Below are positions 34,020 to 44,143 of a stretch of DNA of 64,000 bases, piece after piece. The first letter of the stretch is position 1, and each line of letters starts with the position of its first letter. The notes under the pieces are model-generated. The model did not search any database, had not been told where the DNA came from, and was given only the letters and a program-made list of their open reading frames with translations. The stretch spans positions 1 to 64,000 of the forward strand of contig MPNE01000004.1 in NCBI GenBank assembly GCA_002238865.1, written 5' to 3'. This DNA comes from Gemmatimonadetes bacterium bin94 (lineage in GTDB: Bacteria; Gemmatimonadota; Gemmatimonadetes; Longimicrobiales; Gaopeijiaceae). Made by a program: the position numbers and the translations under genes.

Positions 34020-35780
34020 ATGCTCACTACCACTGCCTTCACGGTCGTACTGCTGGCCACGGCCGGCGGCCCGGCACCCACGCCTGCGGCCGACGCCGTG
34101 CCCATGGCGCGCGCCATGCCTCTCACCCCGGTTTCGGCACCCTCGCCGCGCCTGCAGGCGGCCGACGACTCCGCCTCGACCCTGAGGGACGCGCGGGAAC
34201 TCCAGGCGCGCTTCGAGCGTCAGCGTCTCCGGGAGCTGCCCCGAGTGATGGGTAGCGGCGGCCACGCGTGCGACGACATGATCGGTCGCCTGTGCATCTG
34301 GGACGATGGCGACGAAGGCTGGACCATGCAGGAAGAACCGGAAGCCATTGGGGTTGCACGCGCGCGGCTGCTGGATTCGCTGCACTCCCTCGCGCGGAGG
34401 ATCCCCGGAGATCCCTGGGTGTTCGGCCAGCGCGTCCGCTATCTGGTCGAAGCTGGCCGTCTGGACGAAGCCCGGTCGCTGACGGGGGCGTGCGGCCTCG
34501 CGGAGACGTGGCGGTGTGACGCGTACCTGGGATTCGTGCATCACCAGCAGGGGCGCACGCGCTCCGCGGAACTGGCCTTCCGACGGGCACTGGACGCGAT
34601 GCCTTCCGATACCCGCGGCGATTGGACGGATCCCGACCCGGTGCTCGATCGCGACCTCCGCGACTGGCTTGGGGAACAGGCCGACTCGGCCCGGGCGCTG
34701 GCCAGGTTGTGGTTGCTGGCGGACCCGCTCTTCCTGGCCCAGGGCAATGACCGGTGGACGGCGCACCTCAGCCGCTGGGTGTACGCCATGAGCTCGGAGG
34801 GGGCGCAAAGTCCGCATCAACTTCGCTGGGCCGACGATCTGACCGAGGCCGTCGTACGGTACGGGTGGCCGGTGGCGTGGGAACGTTCGTGGCCCCGGGC
34901 GGGGCAGACATCGTCCTACGTGACAGGACGTGATCCGCCAGCCGCCGTGCGGACATTCCCGCCCCGCGAAGTCCTCGAGCGGGATCCTGAGCGGGCAGGA
35001 CCGATCATGTGGGGAATCGAAGACGGTCATGCCCGGAGCGTTCACCTCCCGCCGTACCTGGACACCCTTGGTGTTCTCGGAGGACAGGTGGGACGCTTCT
35101 GGCGGCGCGACGGCGTCACCATCGTGGGTGCGGCGATGGCCGACGGCACGTCGCGGCTGCTCGCGGGCTTGTTCGTGGAACAGGACGGCACGTTGGAGGT
35201 CGATGTGCAAGCGTCCACGGACCCGGGAGGCACAGTGCGCCTTTCCGGTCGTGCGCCGTGGGCCGATTGGGGGATCGTGAGTCTGGAGGCCTGGGATCGG
35301 GAGGCGCGCCGCGCCTACCGCATGCGTCTGGCCGTGGGACTGCGGGAACTGGCGCCAGACCTCTTCGCACTGTCCGACGTCATGCTGCTGGAAGCCGGGG
35401 CCGAACCGGACAGCTTCGCCGAGATGCTCGATGCTCTCCGAGGCTCCACCGAGGTGGGAGCGGACGAGGCGCTGGGCGTCGCCCTTGAGGTCTACGGGCT
35501 GGGATTTCGGGCGGAGGCCGTGGACTTCCGTGCCTGGGTGGAGGAGCGGGAAGCGGGCTTCTTCTCCCGCGCCGCTCGCTGGCTGAGGATCGGCGGTCCG
35601 AAGGAGAAGGTCTCGCTGCGTTGGCAGGAGGCGGGTCCGGACGAGCCGCGGCCCCTTTTTCGAGCTCTGGACATCACGCTGCCGGGCCTCGAGCCGGGGG
35701 AGTATGTGGTGGTCGTCGAGGTCGCTGTGCCCGGACGCTCGCCCCTCACCGGACGCCGTCCGTTCACCGTACGGCAGTGA
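34020..35780 (+). CDS. Large secreted protein of unknown function with TPR-like helices
   Basis: 586 aa from ATG 34020, which opens a signal-peptide-like segment (TTTAFTVVLLATAGG) followed by an Ala/Pro-rich stretch; the track's earlier start lies across the divergent gene. Residues ~115-230 look like TPR-type helical repeats (WVFGQRVRYLVEAGRLDEA, YLGFVHHQQGRTRSAELAFRRALD). They are followed by LARLWLLADPLFLAQGNDRWTAHLSRWVYA and two likely beta-rich domains (~330-420 and ~500-586), the last ending in LPGLEPGEYVVVVEVAV. It contains CDDMIGRLCIWDD, a possible disulfide. I cannot name a family; the domain boundaries are my estimates. Confidence 0.72.
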   Translation: MLTTTAFTVVLLATAGGPAPTPAADAVPMARAMPLTPVSAPSPRLQAADDSASTLRDARELQARFERQRLRELPRVMGSGGHACDDMIGRLCIWDDGDEGWTMQEEPEAIGVARARLLDSLHSLARRIPGDPWVFGQRVRYLVEAGRLDEARSLTGACGLAETWRCDAYLGFVHHQQGRTRSAELAFRRALDAMPSDTRGDWTDPDPVLDRDLRDWLGEQADSARALARLWLLADPLFLAQGNDRWTAHLSRWVYAMSSEGAQSPHQLRWADDLTEAVVRYGWPVAWERSWPRAGQTSSYVTGRDPPAAVRTFPPREVLERDPERAGPIMWGIEDGHARSVHLPPYLDTLGVLGGQVGRFWRRDGVTIVGAAMADGTSRLLAGLFVEQDGTLEVDVQASTDPGGTVRLSGRAPWADWGIVSLEAWDREARRAYRMRLAVGLRELAPDLFALSDVMLLEAGAEPDSFAEMLDALRGSTEVGADEALGVALEVYGLGFRAEAVDFRAWVEEREAGFFSRAARWLRIGGPKEKVSLRWQEAGPDEPRPLFRALDITLPGLEPGEYVVVVEVAVPGRSPLTGRRPFTVRQ

Positions 35781-35880
35781 GGGGCCGCCCGGGTCGTCCA
35801 GGGCCTCACGTCAGATTGGCGAATGCGCTATTATTAACGGCTGTCGCGGAAGCGTAATCAACCCCCCTCACCTCCCTGCC

Positions 35881-36870
35881 ATGGACGACAAGAATGCGCG
35901 CGGCCCCCTCCTGCTCCTCGCGGGGCGGGCCAACCGACCGCTGGCGAGCGAGATCGCCGACAAGTTGGGCACGACGGCGGATGGGGTCAGCATTTTCAAC
36001 TTCGCCGACGGCGAGATCTTCGTTCGGATCGATCGCAACGCGCGCGGGCGCGACGTCTTCATCATTCAGCCGACCGTGGCCAACGCCGACAACATCATGG
36101 AGCTCCTGCTTCTGATCGACGCCGCGAAGCGGGCCTCCGCCGAGCGGGTTACCGCGGTCGTACCCTACTTCGGCTACGGCCGCCAGGACCGGAAGGACCA
36201 GCCCCGTGTCGCAATAGGGGCCAAGCTGGTTGCCAATCTCATGGTGGCGGCGGGTGCCGACCGCGTTGTGAGCATCGACTTTCATCAGCACCAGATCCAG
36301 GGGTTCTTCGACATTCCGGTCGACCATCTCTACGCCGCACCGGTCTTCACGGACTACTTCCACGAGAAGCGGTTCAGCAACCTGGTGGTGGTAGCCCCCG
36401 ATGTCGGTTCGGGCAAGATGGCGCGGGGTTTCGCCAAGCGGCTCGGGGCCTCCTTCGCCATCATCGACAAGCGCCGACCTGCCGCCAACGTCGCCGAAGT
36501 GCTCAATGTGGTCGGCGACGTCGCGGGCCGGACGTGCCTCGTGACCGACGACATGATCGATACCGGCGGTACGATCGCGCAGGGGGTGCACGCCCTGAAG
36601 GAGCGTGGGGCCAAGCGGGTCTATGTGGCGGCCACGCACGCCCTGCTGTCCAACGAAGCGGTCGAGAGACTCGAGGCTTCGCCACTTGAAGAGCTCGTCG
36701 TCACCAATACGATCCTCATACCGGACGCCAAGCGGTTCAGCCGCATGAAGGTACTTTCGGTCGCGGATCTTCTGGCGAGGGCGATCACCTACATTCACTC
36801 GAACGCGTCGGTCAGCCAGCTGTTCGCAATCAAGGAACGAAAGGGTTCGCCCAAGGTCGCTCTCGCTTGA
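35881..36870 (+). CDS. prs: Ribose-phosphate pyrophosphokinase
   Basis: Makes PRPP from ribose-5-P and ATP. 329 aa from ATG 35881; the track's 59 extra codons run into the preceding gene. Motifs: FADGEIFVRI, PYFGYGRQDRKDQPR, the ATP/metal histidines in VVSIDFHQHQIQGFFD, and the PRPP loop LVTDDMIDTGGTI. A TATTAT at 35829 could be a -10, but no convincing -35 is seen. Followed 30 bases later by rplY, a frequent arrangement. Confidence 0.96.
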   Translation: MDDKNARGPLLLLAGRANRPLASEIADKLGTTADGVSIFNFADGEIFVRIDRNARGRDVFIIQPTVANADNIMELLLLIDAAKRASAERVTAVVPYFGYGRQDRKDQPRVAIGAKLVANLMVAAGADRVVSIDFHQHQIQGFFDIPVDHLYAAPVFTDYFHEKRFSNLVVVAPDVGSGKMARGFAKRLGASFAIIDKRRPAANVAEVLNVVGDVAGRTCLVTDDMIDTGGTIAQGVHALKERGAKRVYVAATHALLSNEAVERLEASPLEELVVTNTILIPDAKRFSRMKVLSVADLLARAITYIHSNASVSQLFAIKERKGSPKVALA

Positions 36871-36900
36871 GCGGCGCCGGGCGCCCGACGGAATACAATC

Positions 36901-37545
36901 ATGGCCAGACTCAACCTCGAAACACGCGATGCATCCGGGAAGGGCGTAGCACGCAAGCTTCGCCGGGCCGGGCGCGTACCCGGCGTGATCTACGGCGGCG
37001 GGGGCGACCCCGTGCTGGTCTCGATGGATTCACGCGAGACATTCAATCTCTTCCAGTCGATTCCGGTGGACAACACGATTCTGCAGTTGCATGTGGGGGA
37101 CCGCAAATCGGAGCGGGCACTGGTGCGTGAAGTACAGGTGCATCCCTACCGCCCCGAGCTTCTCCACGTCGACTTCATACGGATCCGGCGGGGCGTGCCG
37201 ATTGAGGTTCAGATCCCTCTGCACTTCGTTGGTCTCCCCGAAGGCGTCCGCAGCGAGGGCGGCACGCTCGAACAGGTCATCCACGACATCACGGTCAAGT
37301 GCGTGCCCTCCCGTATTCCCGAGGCCATCAATGTCGACGTCTCGCATCTTGGAATCGGCGATGTGGTTCGCGCCGGCGAGATCGACATGCCGGAAGGCGT
37401 GGAAAACCTGATGGATCCGGGCCGGACGATATGCGGTGTCGCGGTACCCAGGGCGATCGAGGAGGAAGAGGAAGAGGAAGCCGACGAAGGTATCCTGCCC
37501 GTTGGAGAATTCCCGACCGACGAGCCCGACGAGGCTGGCGGTTGA
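36901..37545 (+). CDS. rplY: 50S ribosomal protein L25, long CTC form
   Basis: 214 aa. N-terminal L25 domain (~1-95: RDASGKGVARKLRRAGRVPGVIYG, VHPYRPELLHVDF) binds 5S rRNA, followed by the TL5/CTC C-terminal beta domain (~100-185) and an acidic tail (EEEEEEEADEG). The prs-rplY-pth order is conserved in many bacteria. Its stop overlaps the pth TTG. Confidence 0.95.
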   Translation: MARLNLETRDASGKGVARKLRRAGRVPGVIYGGGGDPVLVSMDSRETFNLFQSIPVDNTILQLHVGDRKSERALVREVQVHPYRPELLHVDFIRIRRGVPIEVQIPLHFVGLPEGVRSEGGTLEQVIHDITVKCVPSRIPEAINVDVSHLGIGDVVRAGEIDMPEGVENLMDPGRTICGVAVPRAIEEEEEEEADEGILPVGEFPTDEPDEAGG

Positions 37546-38150
37546 CGGCGGAAGGCGAGGCGGATCTTTCCGGATCCGACCTTCACGCCAAGGTGATCGT
37601 AGGCATCGGCAACCCGGGACCCCGGTACGATGCAACCCGCCACAACGTCGGCTGGTGGGTGGTCGACCGCTTCGCGCACGACCACGAATTCGGTGTCTTC
37701 GAGCGCCGGGGAAAGAGGCTGGAAGTCACAGGCGACATCGGCGGACGCAACATCCTGCTGATCAAGCCCCGGACCTTCGTCAACCTCAGCGGATTGGCGC
37801 TGACCACCTTGTGGCAGATGGACGACTTCGACGCCGGGAGAGATCTTCTGGTCGTGACCGACGACACCAACCTGGAGGTCGGCCGGGTAAGACTGCGGCC
37901 CGGAGGAGGCACGGGAGGCCACAAGGGGTTGAAGTCCATTGCCGGGGTACTGGGGACAAGGAACTACGCCCGGCTCCGGATCGGGGTCGGTGTGCCGCCT
38001 TCCGGCGCGGACTTGTCCGACTGGGTCCTGTCGGAGATGCCGGAGGAGGACGAGGACCGGGTGGCGGGGCTGTTGCCGGAGCTGAGCGAGGCGGTCGCGG
38101 TGTGGGCGGAGCAGGGGGTCGAGGCCGCCATGAGTCAGTTCAATCGATGA
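37542..38150 (+). CDS. pth: Peptidyl-tRNA hydrolase
   Basis: Releases peptides from peptidyl-tRNA. 202 aa if started at TTG 37542, which overlaps the rplY stop (TTGA). The catalytic core begins at residue ~17: IVGIGNPGPRYDATRHNVGWW carries the catalytic histidine, FVNLSG the asparagine, VVTDDTNLEVGRVRLRPGGGTGGHKGLKSI the aspartate and substrate loop. A GTG just before the core is an alternative start, but it would truncate the first strand and has no SD. Confidence 0.94.
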   Translation: MTAEGEADLSGSDLHAKVIVGIGNPGPRYDATRHNVGWWVVDRFAHDHEFGVFERRGKRLEVTGDIGGRNILLIKPRTFVNLSGLALTTLWQMDDFDAGRDLLVVTDDTNLEVGRVRLRPGGGTGGHKGLKSIAGVLGTRNYARLRIGVGVPPSGADLSDWVLSEMPEEDEDRVAGLLPELSEAVAVWAEQGVEAAMSQFNR

Positions 38151-38181
38151 ACCATTCAAACAGAGGAACTGAAGAGCCGTG

Positions 38182-40239
38182 ATGAATCTACTGGACCTTT
38201 CCAACTGGTCGTGGGTGGCGGGAGTCTTCGGGCTGGGCGCCGCGCTTTTCGTGTACCGTTACGTTGTGCGCCAGCCGGCCGGCACGGATGTGATGACCGA
38301 TCTGGCCGACCAGATCCACGACGGCGCCATGGCGTTTCTCCGGCGAGAGTACACGGTGCTGGCAATATTCGTAGCCGTGGTCGCCGTGCTCCTGTTCCTC
38401 GCGATCGGTCAGGCTTCGGCGCTCGCCTACGTGGCAGGGGCCTCATGCAGCGTGATGGCCGGCTTCTTCGGCATGAAGGCGGCCACCCGGGCCAACGTGC
38501 GTACCTCCGCAGCCGCCAACCAGGATGGCCAGGGGAAGGCGCTGCGCATCGCCTTCTTCGGGGGGGCGGTGATGGGGCTCTCCGTGGCGGCACTCGGGCT
38601 CCTCGGCATCGGGGCGCTATACACCCTGCTGGCGTCCGACGCCATCCCGGGCACGAATGACCTTCCCCGCTTCGCCGAAATCATCTCCGGCTTCGCCATG
38701 GGAGCTTCGTCGATCGCACTCTTTGCCCGGGTGGGCGGGGGCATTTTCACCAAGGCGGCCGATGTGGGCGCGGACCTCGTGGGCAAGGTCGAAGCGGGGA
38801 TCCCCGAGGACGACCCCCGCAACCCGGCCACCATCGCCGACAACGTTGGCGACAACGTGGGAGACGTGGCGGGGATGGGGGCCGACATCTTCGAGTCGTA
38901 CGTCGGCTCGATCGTCGCTACCATCGCGATCGGAGCGACGTCCGCGGCCCTGGTGGTCAGCACCACCGAGGCGGTGGCGCTGCCCCTGATCACCGTGCTG
39001 GTGGGCCTGTTGTGCTCCGTGGTCGGCATCGCCGCCATGAAGTTCCTCGAGCGTACCGATCCGGGAGCGGCCCTGCGCAACGTGACCTTCATCTCCGCGG
39101 GGCTCTTCCTCATCGCCATGTTCTTCGTGGTGCGTGCGCTGGACATGACCATCGTCGACCCGGTGACCGGGACCGAGCAGTCGCCGATGGGACCCTTCTG
39201 GGCCATCGTTGCGGGAACCCTCGTCGGGATCCTGATCGGGGTGGTGACGGAGTACTACACCGGAGCGGGCCCGGTCCGGAAGATCGCCGACGCGTCCGAA
39301 ACCGGCTCGGCAACGAACATCATTACCGGACTCGCGGTGGGGATGGAGTCCGTCGCGATCCCCCTGCTCCTCATCTGCGCGGCGATCTTCGTATCCTTCA
39401 CGGCGAGCGGCCTCTACGGGATCGGTATCGCCGCGGTGGGCATGCTTGCCACCGTGGGCGCAACCATGTCCGTGGACGCCTACGGCCCCGTCGCGGACAA
39501 CGCGGGCGGCATCAGCGAGATGGCCGGCCTCGGCCCGGAGACCCGGAAGGTCACCGATTCCCTCGACGCCATCGGCAACACCACGGCCGCCATAGGCAAG
39601 GGCTTTGCCATCGGTTCCGCGGCGCTCACCGCACTGGCACTCTTCTCGGCCTACTCGTCGTCGGTGGGGCTGGAGGTGATCAACATCGTGAATCCGATGG
39701 TGGTAATCGGCCTCTTCATCGGGGGCATGCTCCCCTTCCTGGTAGCCTCGCTCACGATGACGGCGGTCGGCCGCGCCGCAGCCGGCATGGTCGAGGAAGT
39801 GCGCCGCCAGTTCAGGGAGATCCCGGGACTGATGGAAGGGACGGGCAAGCCGGATTCGGCCCGCTGCGTGGATATTTCCACCCGGGCGGCGCTACGCGAG
39901 ATGATTCTGCCGGGGGTCACCGCCGTTCTCGCGCCGGTGATCGTCGGTCGTTTCCTGGGGGTCGAGGCGCTGGGCGGGATGCTGGCCGGCGCCACCGTCA
40001 CGGGGGTGTTGATGGCGCTCTTCATGGCCAACGCCGGGGGCGCGTGGGACAACGCCAAGAAGTACATCGAGGGCGGCGCGCACGGTGGCAAGGGATCCGA
40101 TTCCCACAAGGCCGCGGTCGTGGGAGACACCGTGGGTGACCCCTTCAAGGATACATCCGGGCCGTCGCTCAACATTCTGATCAAGCTCATGGCCGTGGTG
40201 TCGCTGGTCCTCGCCCCCTGGTTCATCAGCGCCGGATGA
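38182..40239 (+). CDS. hppA: Membrane-bound ion-pumping pyrophosphatase, K+-dependent type
   Basis: 685 aa, about 16 membrane helices. It couples PPi hydrolysis to H+ or Na+ export. Signatures: the metal/substrate segment [35 protein letters not shown] (quoted in part), [27 protein letters not shown], and [36 protein letters not shown] has Ala rather than Lys after GNTT, the marker of K+-dependent enzymes. Whether it pumps H+ or Na+ is not decided from sequence here. GTG 38179 precedes ATG 38182; I use the ATG, with a GAAGAG just before it. Confidence 0.95.
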   Translation: MNLLDLSNWSWVAGVFGLGAALFVYRYVVRQPAGTDVMTDLADQIHDGAMAFLRREYTVLAIFVAVVAVLLFLAIGQASALAYVAGASCSVMAGFFGMKAATRANVRTSAAANQDGQGKALRIAFFGGAVMGLSVAALGLLGIGALYTLLASDAIPGTNDLPRFAEIISGFAMGASSIALFARVGGGIFTKAADVGADLVGKVEAGIPEDDPRNPATIADNVGDNVGDVAGMGADIFESYVGSIVATIAIGATSAALVVSTTEAVALPLITVLVGLLCSVVGIAAMKFLERTDPGAALRNVTFISAGLFLIAMFFVVRALDMTIVDPVTGTEQSPMGPFWAIVAGTLVGILIGVVTEYYTGAGPVRKIADASETGSATNIITGLAVGMESVAIPLLLICAAIFVSFTASGLYGIGIAAVGMLATVGATMSVDAYGPVADNAGGISEMAGLGPETRKVTDSLDAIGNTTAAIGKGFAIGSAALTALALFSAYSSSVGLEVINIVNPMVVIGLFIGGMLPFLVASLTMTAVGRAAAGMVEEVRRQFREIPGLMEGTGKPDSARCVDISTRAALREMILPGVTAVLAPVIVGRFLGVEALGGMLAGATVTGVLMALFMANAGGAWDNAKKYIEGGAHGGKGSDSHKAAVVGDTVGDPFKDTSGPSLNILIKLMAVVSLVLAPWFISAG

Positions 40240-41510
40240 TGGCCGCCGCCGGCAAGGAGCGCCCACGGGTGAATGCTCGCGTGTCACCGTCCTTCGACCG
40301 GGCGATCGCCTTCGCGCAGGACCTGATCCGCATCCCGTCGATGCCGGGCGAAGAGGGCGACCTGACCCGGCGCGTCCAGGCCGAAATGGAGTCGCTCGGC
40401 TACGACGAGGTGTACACCGACGAGCTGGGCAGCGTGGTTGGGGTGGTCCGGGGCGGCAAGGGGCCCAGCGTCATGCTGAGCGCCCACCTGGACATGGTGG
40501 CGGCCGGAGACGCCGCTGAATGGGAGTACCCGCCCTTCGACGGAGTGATCGCCGGCGGGTACCTGCACGGCCGCGGCGCCATGGACATCAAGGGACCGCT
40601 CGCGCTGCAGGTTCACGTGGCCGCCGCGCTGAGGGGCAGTGTGGCGGGGGATATCATCGTGGCGCACCCCGTCTACGAGGAACGCGGCGGCTGGGGTATG
40701 GACCACCTCGTCCGCGCAGAGGGCGGCCTCCGTCCCGATGTCGTGATCATCGGCGAGTCGACCCACGGAGACATCGCCATCGGGCACCGGGGCAGGAGCG
40801 AGGTCGAGATCATCGGACAGGGGCTGGCTGGCCACGCATCGGCGCCGGACCGGGCCCGCAACGCCCTGGACCTTGTTCCCGCCATCCTTGCGGGCGTGCA
40901 CGACCTGGCAGCCCGGCAGGAATCCGACGACGTGCTGGGGCCGTCGTCCGTGGTTGCAACCGGTGTCGACGCCGTACCGGCGAGCCTCAATGTGATCCCC
41001 GACCGGGTCACCATCACCCTCGACTGGCGGATCCTCCCGCGCGACACCGCGGAGCAGCTGCTGGGTCGCGTGCGGGACGCCCTCAGGCCCCACCTGGAGC
41101 GGCTGGAGGCGGGCGGCCGCTGGCCTGGCGCGAGCGGGGCGGTGGAGGTGCGTATGGCCACCGAGGTGCAGCGTACATACACCGGCGTGACCGAGGAAAG
41201 ACTACTCCTCAGCCCCGGCTTCCTGATGGACTCGGGCCATCCCGTCGTCGCCGCCGCAGCCCGGGCCGTTGGCACACGGGGCGGAAACGGGGCCCCGGCG
41301 CGGGTCCGGCCGTGGACCTTCGCCACCGATGGCGGCTGGACGTGCGGTGTGCGCGGTATCCCGACGATCGGCTTCGCACCGGGCGAAGAGCGCTACGCCC
41401 ACACCAACACGGAGCGCCTGGAACTGGACGAGGCGCGCTGGGGCTACCGCAGCTACCTGAATCTGGTGCCGGCGGTGCAGGCGGCGGTCGAGCCCGGCTC
41501 TTCCGACTGA
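40236..41510 (+). CDS. M20-family metallohydrolase (YgeY/ArgE/DapE-like)
   Basis: 424 aa, ATG overlapping the hppA stop. Di-zinc M20 motifs: [11 protein letters not shown] (His, Asp), [12 protein letters not shown] (bridging Asp), YEERGGWG (catalytic and ligand Glu), and the C-terminal ERYAHTNTE (His ligand). The dimerisation domain lies at ~185-300. [22 protein letters not shown] resembles the YgeY group linked to selenium/purine metabolism, but the substrate cannot be read from sequence. Confidence 0.86.
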   Translation: MMAAAGKERPRVNARVSPSFDRAIAFAQDLIRIPSMPGEEGDLTRRVQAEMESLGYDEVYTDELGSVVGVVRGGKGPSVMLSAHLDMVAAGDAAEWEYPPFDGVIAGGYLHGRGAMDIKGPLALQVHVAAALRGSVAGDIIVAHPVYEERGGWGMDHLVRAEGGLRPDVVIIGESTHGDIAIGHRGRSEVEIIGQGLAGHASAPDRARNALDLVPAILAGVHDLAARQESDDVLGPSSVVATGVDAVPASLNVIPDRVTITLDWRILPRDTAEQLLGRVRDALRPHLERLEAGGRWPGASGAVEVRMATEVQRTYTGVTEERLLLSPGFLMDSGHPVVAAAARAVGTRGGNGAPARVRPWTFATDGGWTCGVRGIPTIGFAPGEERYAHTNTERLELDEARWGYRSYLNLVPAVQAAVEPGSSD

Positions 41511-41562
41511 CGGCGCATCCCTCTCCGGGGCGCCGTGAAGCCCAGGGCACGCGGGGCAAGCC

Positions 41563-42645
41563 TCACGCCATCGGAACCGTGCGCAGCACCTTCCCGTCGA
41601 TTCGTTCGAAAATCTCGTCGAGGCTCGTGCCCGTGATCGTGAGCCCGTGGTTCTTGAGCCCCACCACGCATCGGCTGGGATCTTCGGCCTCGCGCACGAT
41701 GTCCGCAACCGCCTGGCCCAGCTCCCGCGTGCCGCACGGGTAGTTGAACTCGGTGGAGCGGATGCCGTTCATCCAGCCGTGAAAGTGCAGGATCGCACCG
41801 ACGTCGGGGTGTTCGCGGTAGATCATCCAGTGCTCGATGGCATCCACCGACACACGCCGCGGTTGCACCGCGGGGGGGTGACTGACGACCATCCCGTTCC
41901 GCTGCGCGTCGTAGTCCTTCACCATGAGGATGTGCTGCCCGATCTCCTTCAGGTTGGACTTGTCCACGCCGCTGGCGCTCATCCAGAACCACTCGTCGTC
42001 GTAGCGGGCCGAGACGTTGCCGTACGACAGGCCCCCAATCCCGAACAGCCGCTTCAAATGGCGAAAGTCGCGCGCGGGGAGAACCTCGTCCACGGGGAAG
42101 GGAGCGGGTAGAAGGTTCAGCTTGTTCAACTGCCGGCCGGCCCGGTAGATGGACGCGGTGATCGCGTCACCGTTCCACAGCGGTTCCGGGAGATCCGGCT
42201 CGAAGAAGTTCTCGATGACCAGTGTCGACAACGCCATGGGCTCGATCCGGGCGTATACCTGCCTGAAGTAGTCTTCCGGGTCGTCGTTGCCATGCACAGT
42301 GTAGTGGCCCTGCTCGAGGGTGACGAAATGAACGTCCGGCCGTGCACCCGACGAAGGGACCAGCCCGACCGCGAGGTTGGCGAGGGCGCGGAGCAGAGTC
42401 GGATACCCCTGTGAGATATGATCCGTGAAAGGGACCGGAAACTCGGTCACGGCGCACACGAAGACGGCCTGGGCGTGGCGCCGAACCGGCCTGGGCTTCC
42501 CCTGCGGGAAAAAGTTCACGACGAGTCTGGCGTCACCGGCGTGCCGGGTATAGCGATGGCCTTCGGACTCCATCACTTTGCGCAGCCCCTCGGAAAACCA
42601 AACGAAGGTCGGGCTGTCCGACGAGCCGACAAAAGTAAAGTCCAT
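41563..42645 (-). CDS. Class II aldolase/adducin-domain protein with an extra N-terminal domain
   Basis: 360 aa. The C-terminal ~180 residues form a class II aldolase domain: [21 protein letters not shown], zinc ligands HFHGW and KNHGLTITG. The N-terminal ~170 residues ([42 protein letters not shown]) are a separate domain I do not recognise. The gene stands alone, convergent with the M20 gene and divergent from rpsF. The substrate is unknown; sugar-phosphate aldolase or epimerase chemistry is typical. Confidence 0.8.
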   Translation of the reverse strand: MDFTFVGSSDSPTFVWFSEGLRKVMESEGHRYTRHAGDARLVVNFFPQGKPRPVRRHAQAVFVCAVTEFPVPFTDHISQGYPTLLRALANLAVGLVPSSGARPDVHFVTLEQGHYTVHGNDDPEDYFRQVYARIEPMALSTLVIENFFEPDLPEPLWNGDAITASIYRAGRQLNKLNLLPAPFPVDEVLPARDFRHLKRLFGIGGLSYGNVSARYDDEWFWMSASGVDKSNLKEIGQHILMVKDYDAQRNGMVVSHPPAVQPRRVSVDAIEHWMIYREHPDVGAILHFHGWMNGIRSTEFNYPCGTRELGQAVADIVREAEDPSRCVVGLKNHGLTITGTSLDEIFERIDGKVLRTVPMA

Positions 42646-42796
42646 GGACGGTCACCTCTCGGGTTCGATAGTCGTGGTGCGTACATAAGGTCTGTTTCCT
42701 GCGCCGGAACGCAAGACGTGTGCCCCCTGGACGCTCCAACCGGAGCGCACTGGCGGCCTCTGTGCTCCTCGCGGATGCGGCCGCGGGCATCGCACC

Positions 42797-42826
42797 TTCC
42801 ACCCGCGGGGCCACTCACGCTATACT
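42797..42826 (+). promoter_or_regulatory. Candidate promoter for the S6-S18/L9 operon
   Basis: TTCCAC, 18-base spacer, TATACT. The predicted leader is about 68 bases and could hold the S6:S18 autoregulatory RNA known in many bacteria, but I do not see its conserved CCG bulge convincingly. The rest of 42646-42796 shows nothing I can name. Confidence 0.4.
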
Positions 42827-42900
42827 TGTTCCAACGATCCCGCTCCACCTGGGAAGTGGAGCCCGTCACCACCCCGCGGTCCAAGGGAGTTCCCGCGAAC

Positions 42901-43596
42901 ATGAGACCCTACGAAATCGTCTACATTCTGGATCCCGCCCTGGAGCGGGAGGCCGTTGAAGAGAAGCTGGCGACCTTTCACGCCGCTCTCGGTGGCCAGA
43001 TCACCGCTTTCGACCACTGGGGGGTCCGGCAACTCGCGTACCCGATCGGCAAGTCCAGCACCGGCTATTACGTCATCGTACAAGTCGCGACGGATGCCAC
43101 CGCGCTCCCCGAGTTCGAGCGGCTGCTGAAGCTCGACGAGGAGACCATGCGGTACCTGATCGTCCACAACGATGGTCAGCCTACCTCGGGCGCTTCCGTT
43201 CTCGGGGATGTGCGGCCGACCCAGGCCGTGGAGGCGCCTCCGGTCGAAGACGCGGAAGGCGAGGACAAGAAGGAAGGGGACGAAGGGGACGATGGGGGCG
43301 AGGAGGAAGAAGAGGACGAAGAGGATCAGGCCGCGGCCGCCTGGCCCCCCGACTCATCCGGTCCCCCCGAGTTCTCGGGTGCACGGGGCCGCCGCCGGCG
43401 CCATGAAGGACCTCCGATCGTGCACCTGAACTACAAGGACGTTACGACTCTCGCCCGATTCCTGACCGAGCAGGGCAAGATCCTGCCCAGGCGGACAACC
43501 AAGGTGCCGGCGCGCTTCCAACGGCAGCTCGGGACCGCGGTGAAGCGCGCGCGGTTCGTCGCGCTCCTTCCCTACATCAGGGACCACGAGGGTTGA
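42901..43596 (+). CDS. Fused ribosomal proteins S6 and S18 joined by an acidic linker
   Basis: 231 aa in one uninterrupted frame. Residues 1-~95 are S6 ([43 protein letters not shown]). Residues ~96-160 are a linker dominated by Glu/Asp ([10 protein letters not shown]). Residues ~163-231 are S18 ([54 protein letters not shown]). No stop, in-frame ATG or SD separates the parts; the only nearby ATG (43403) is out of frame. S6 and S18 are separate proteins that form a heterodimer on the 30S platform, so a covalent link is structurally sensible. The track's longer start includes the promoter region. Followed 4 bases later by rplI. Confidence 0.93.
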   Translation: MRPYEIVYILDPALEREAVEEKLATFHAALGGQITAFDHWGVRQLAYPIGKSSTGYYVIVQVATDATALPEFERLLKLDEETMRYLIVHNDGQPTSGASVLGDVRPTQAVEAPPVEDAEGEDKKEGDEGDDGGEEEEEDEEDQAAAAWPPDSSGPPEFSGARGRRRRHEGPPIVHLNYKDVTTLARFLTEQGKILPRRTTKVPARFQRQLGTAVKRARFVALLPYIRDHEG

Positions 43597-43600
43597 AATC

Positions 43601-44056
43601 ATGAAACTGATTCTGCGTGAAACGGTCGCGACCCTTGGCCGGGCCGGAGAGGTCGTCAACGTGAAGCCCGGCTACGCGCGCAACTATCTCCTTCCCCGGG
43701 GCCTTGCGTACATGGCGTCCGCGGCGAACGTCGAGCGGATCGAGGAAGAGGCCCGGCGTCGTGAGGAACGGGCGCGGAGGAACTACCTGGAAGGCAACCG
43801 CCAGGCTGCCCAGATTGAAGGGCTGGTCCTCAACGTGGTCGCCAAGGCGGGATCCGAGGGCCAGCTGTTCGGGTCGGTGAACGTCAAGGACATACAGGAG
43901 CGGGTGCAGCAGTCGGGCATCGACTTCGAGCTGGACAGGCGGGCCGTGGTCCTCTCCGAGCCGATCAAGGCCGTGGGCGAGCACCTCGTGCCGATCAGGC
44001 TTCAGCCCGACGTCGAAGTCGAGGTCCGTGTGGTTGTGGAGGCCGAAGAGGATTGA
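43601..44056 (+). CDS. rplI: 50S ribosomal protein L9
   Basis: 151 aa. N-terminal RNA-binding domain (MKLILRETVATLGRAGEVVNVKPGYARNYL, quoted in part), the long connecting helix (ERIEEEARRREERARRNYLE) and the C-terminal domain (GSEGQLFGSVNVKDI). The S6-S18-L9 order is the common ribosomal cluster, here with the first two genes fused. Confidence 0.96.
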   Translation: MKLILRETVATLGRAGEVVNVKPGYARNYLLPRGLAYMASAANVERIEEEARRREERARRNYLEGNRQAAQIEGLVLNVVAKAGSEGQLFGSVNVKDIQERVQQSGIDFELDRRAVVLSEPIKAVGEHLVPIRLQPDVEVEVRVVVEAEED

Positions 44057-44143
44057 CGTCGTCCCGGCCGGGATCCGCTCGAGGGTGACGGGAAGGAGCG
44101 GACTGCCGCCGGGAGAAGCCGCGCCCCGGAGGGGCAAGCGCGA

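Noticed and set aside
34020-35780. GWxTD-domain protein
   Set aside because: The tempting stretch reads GNDRWTAHL, without the GWxTD sequence, so the family name is not supported.
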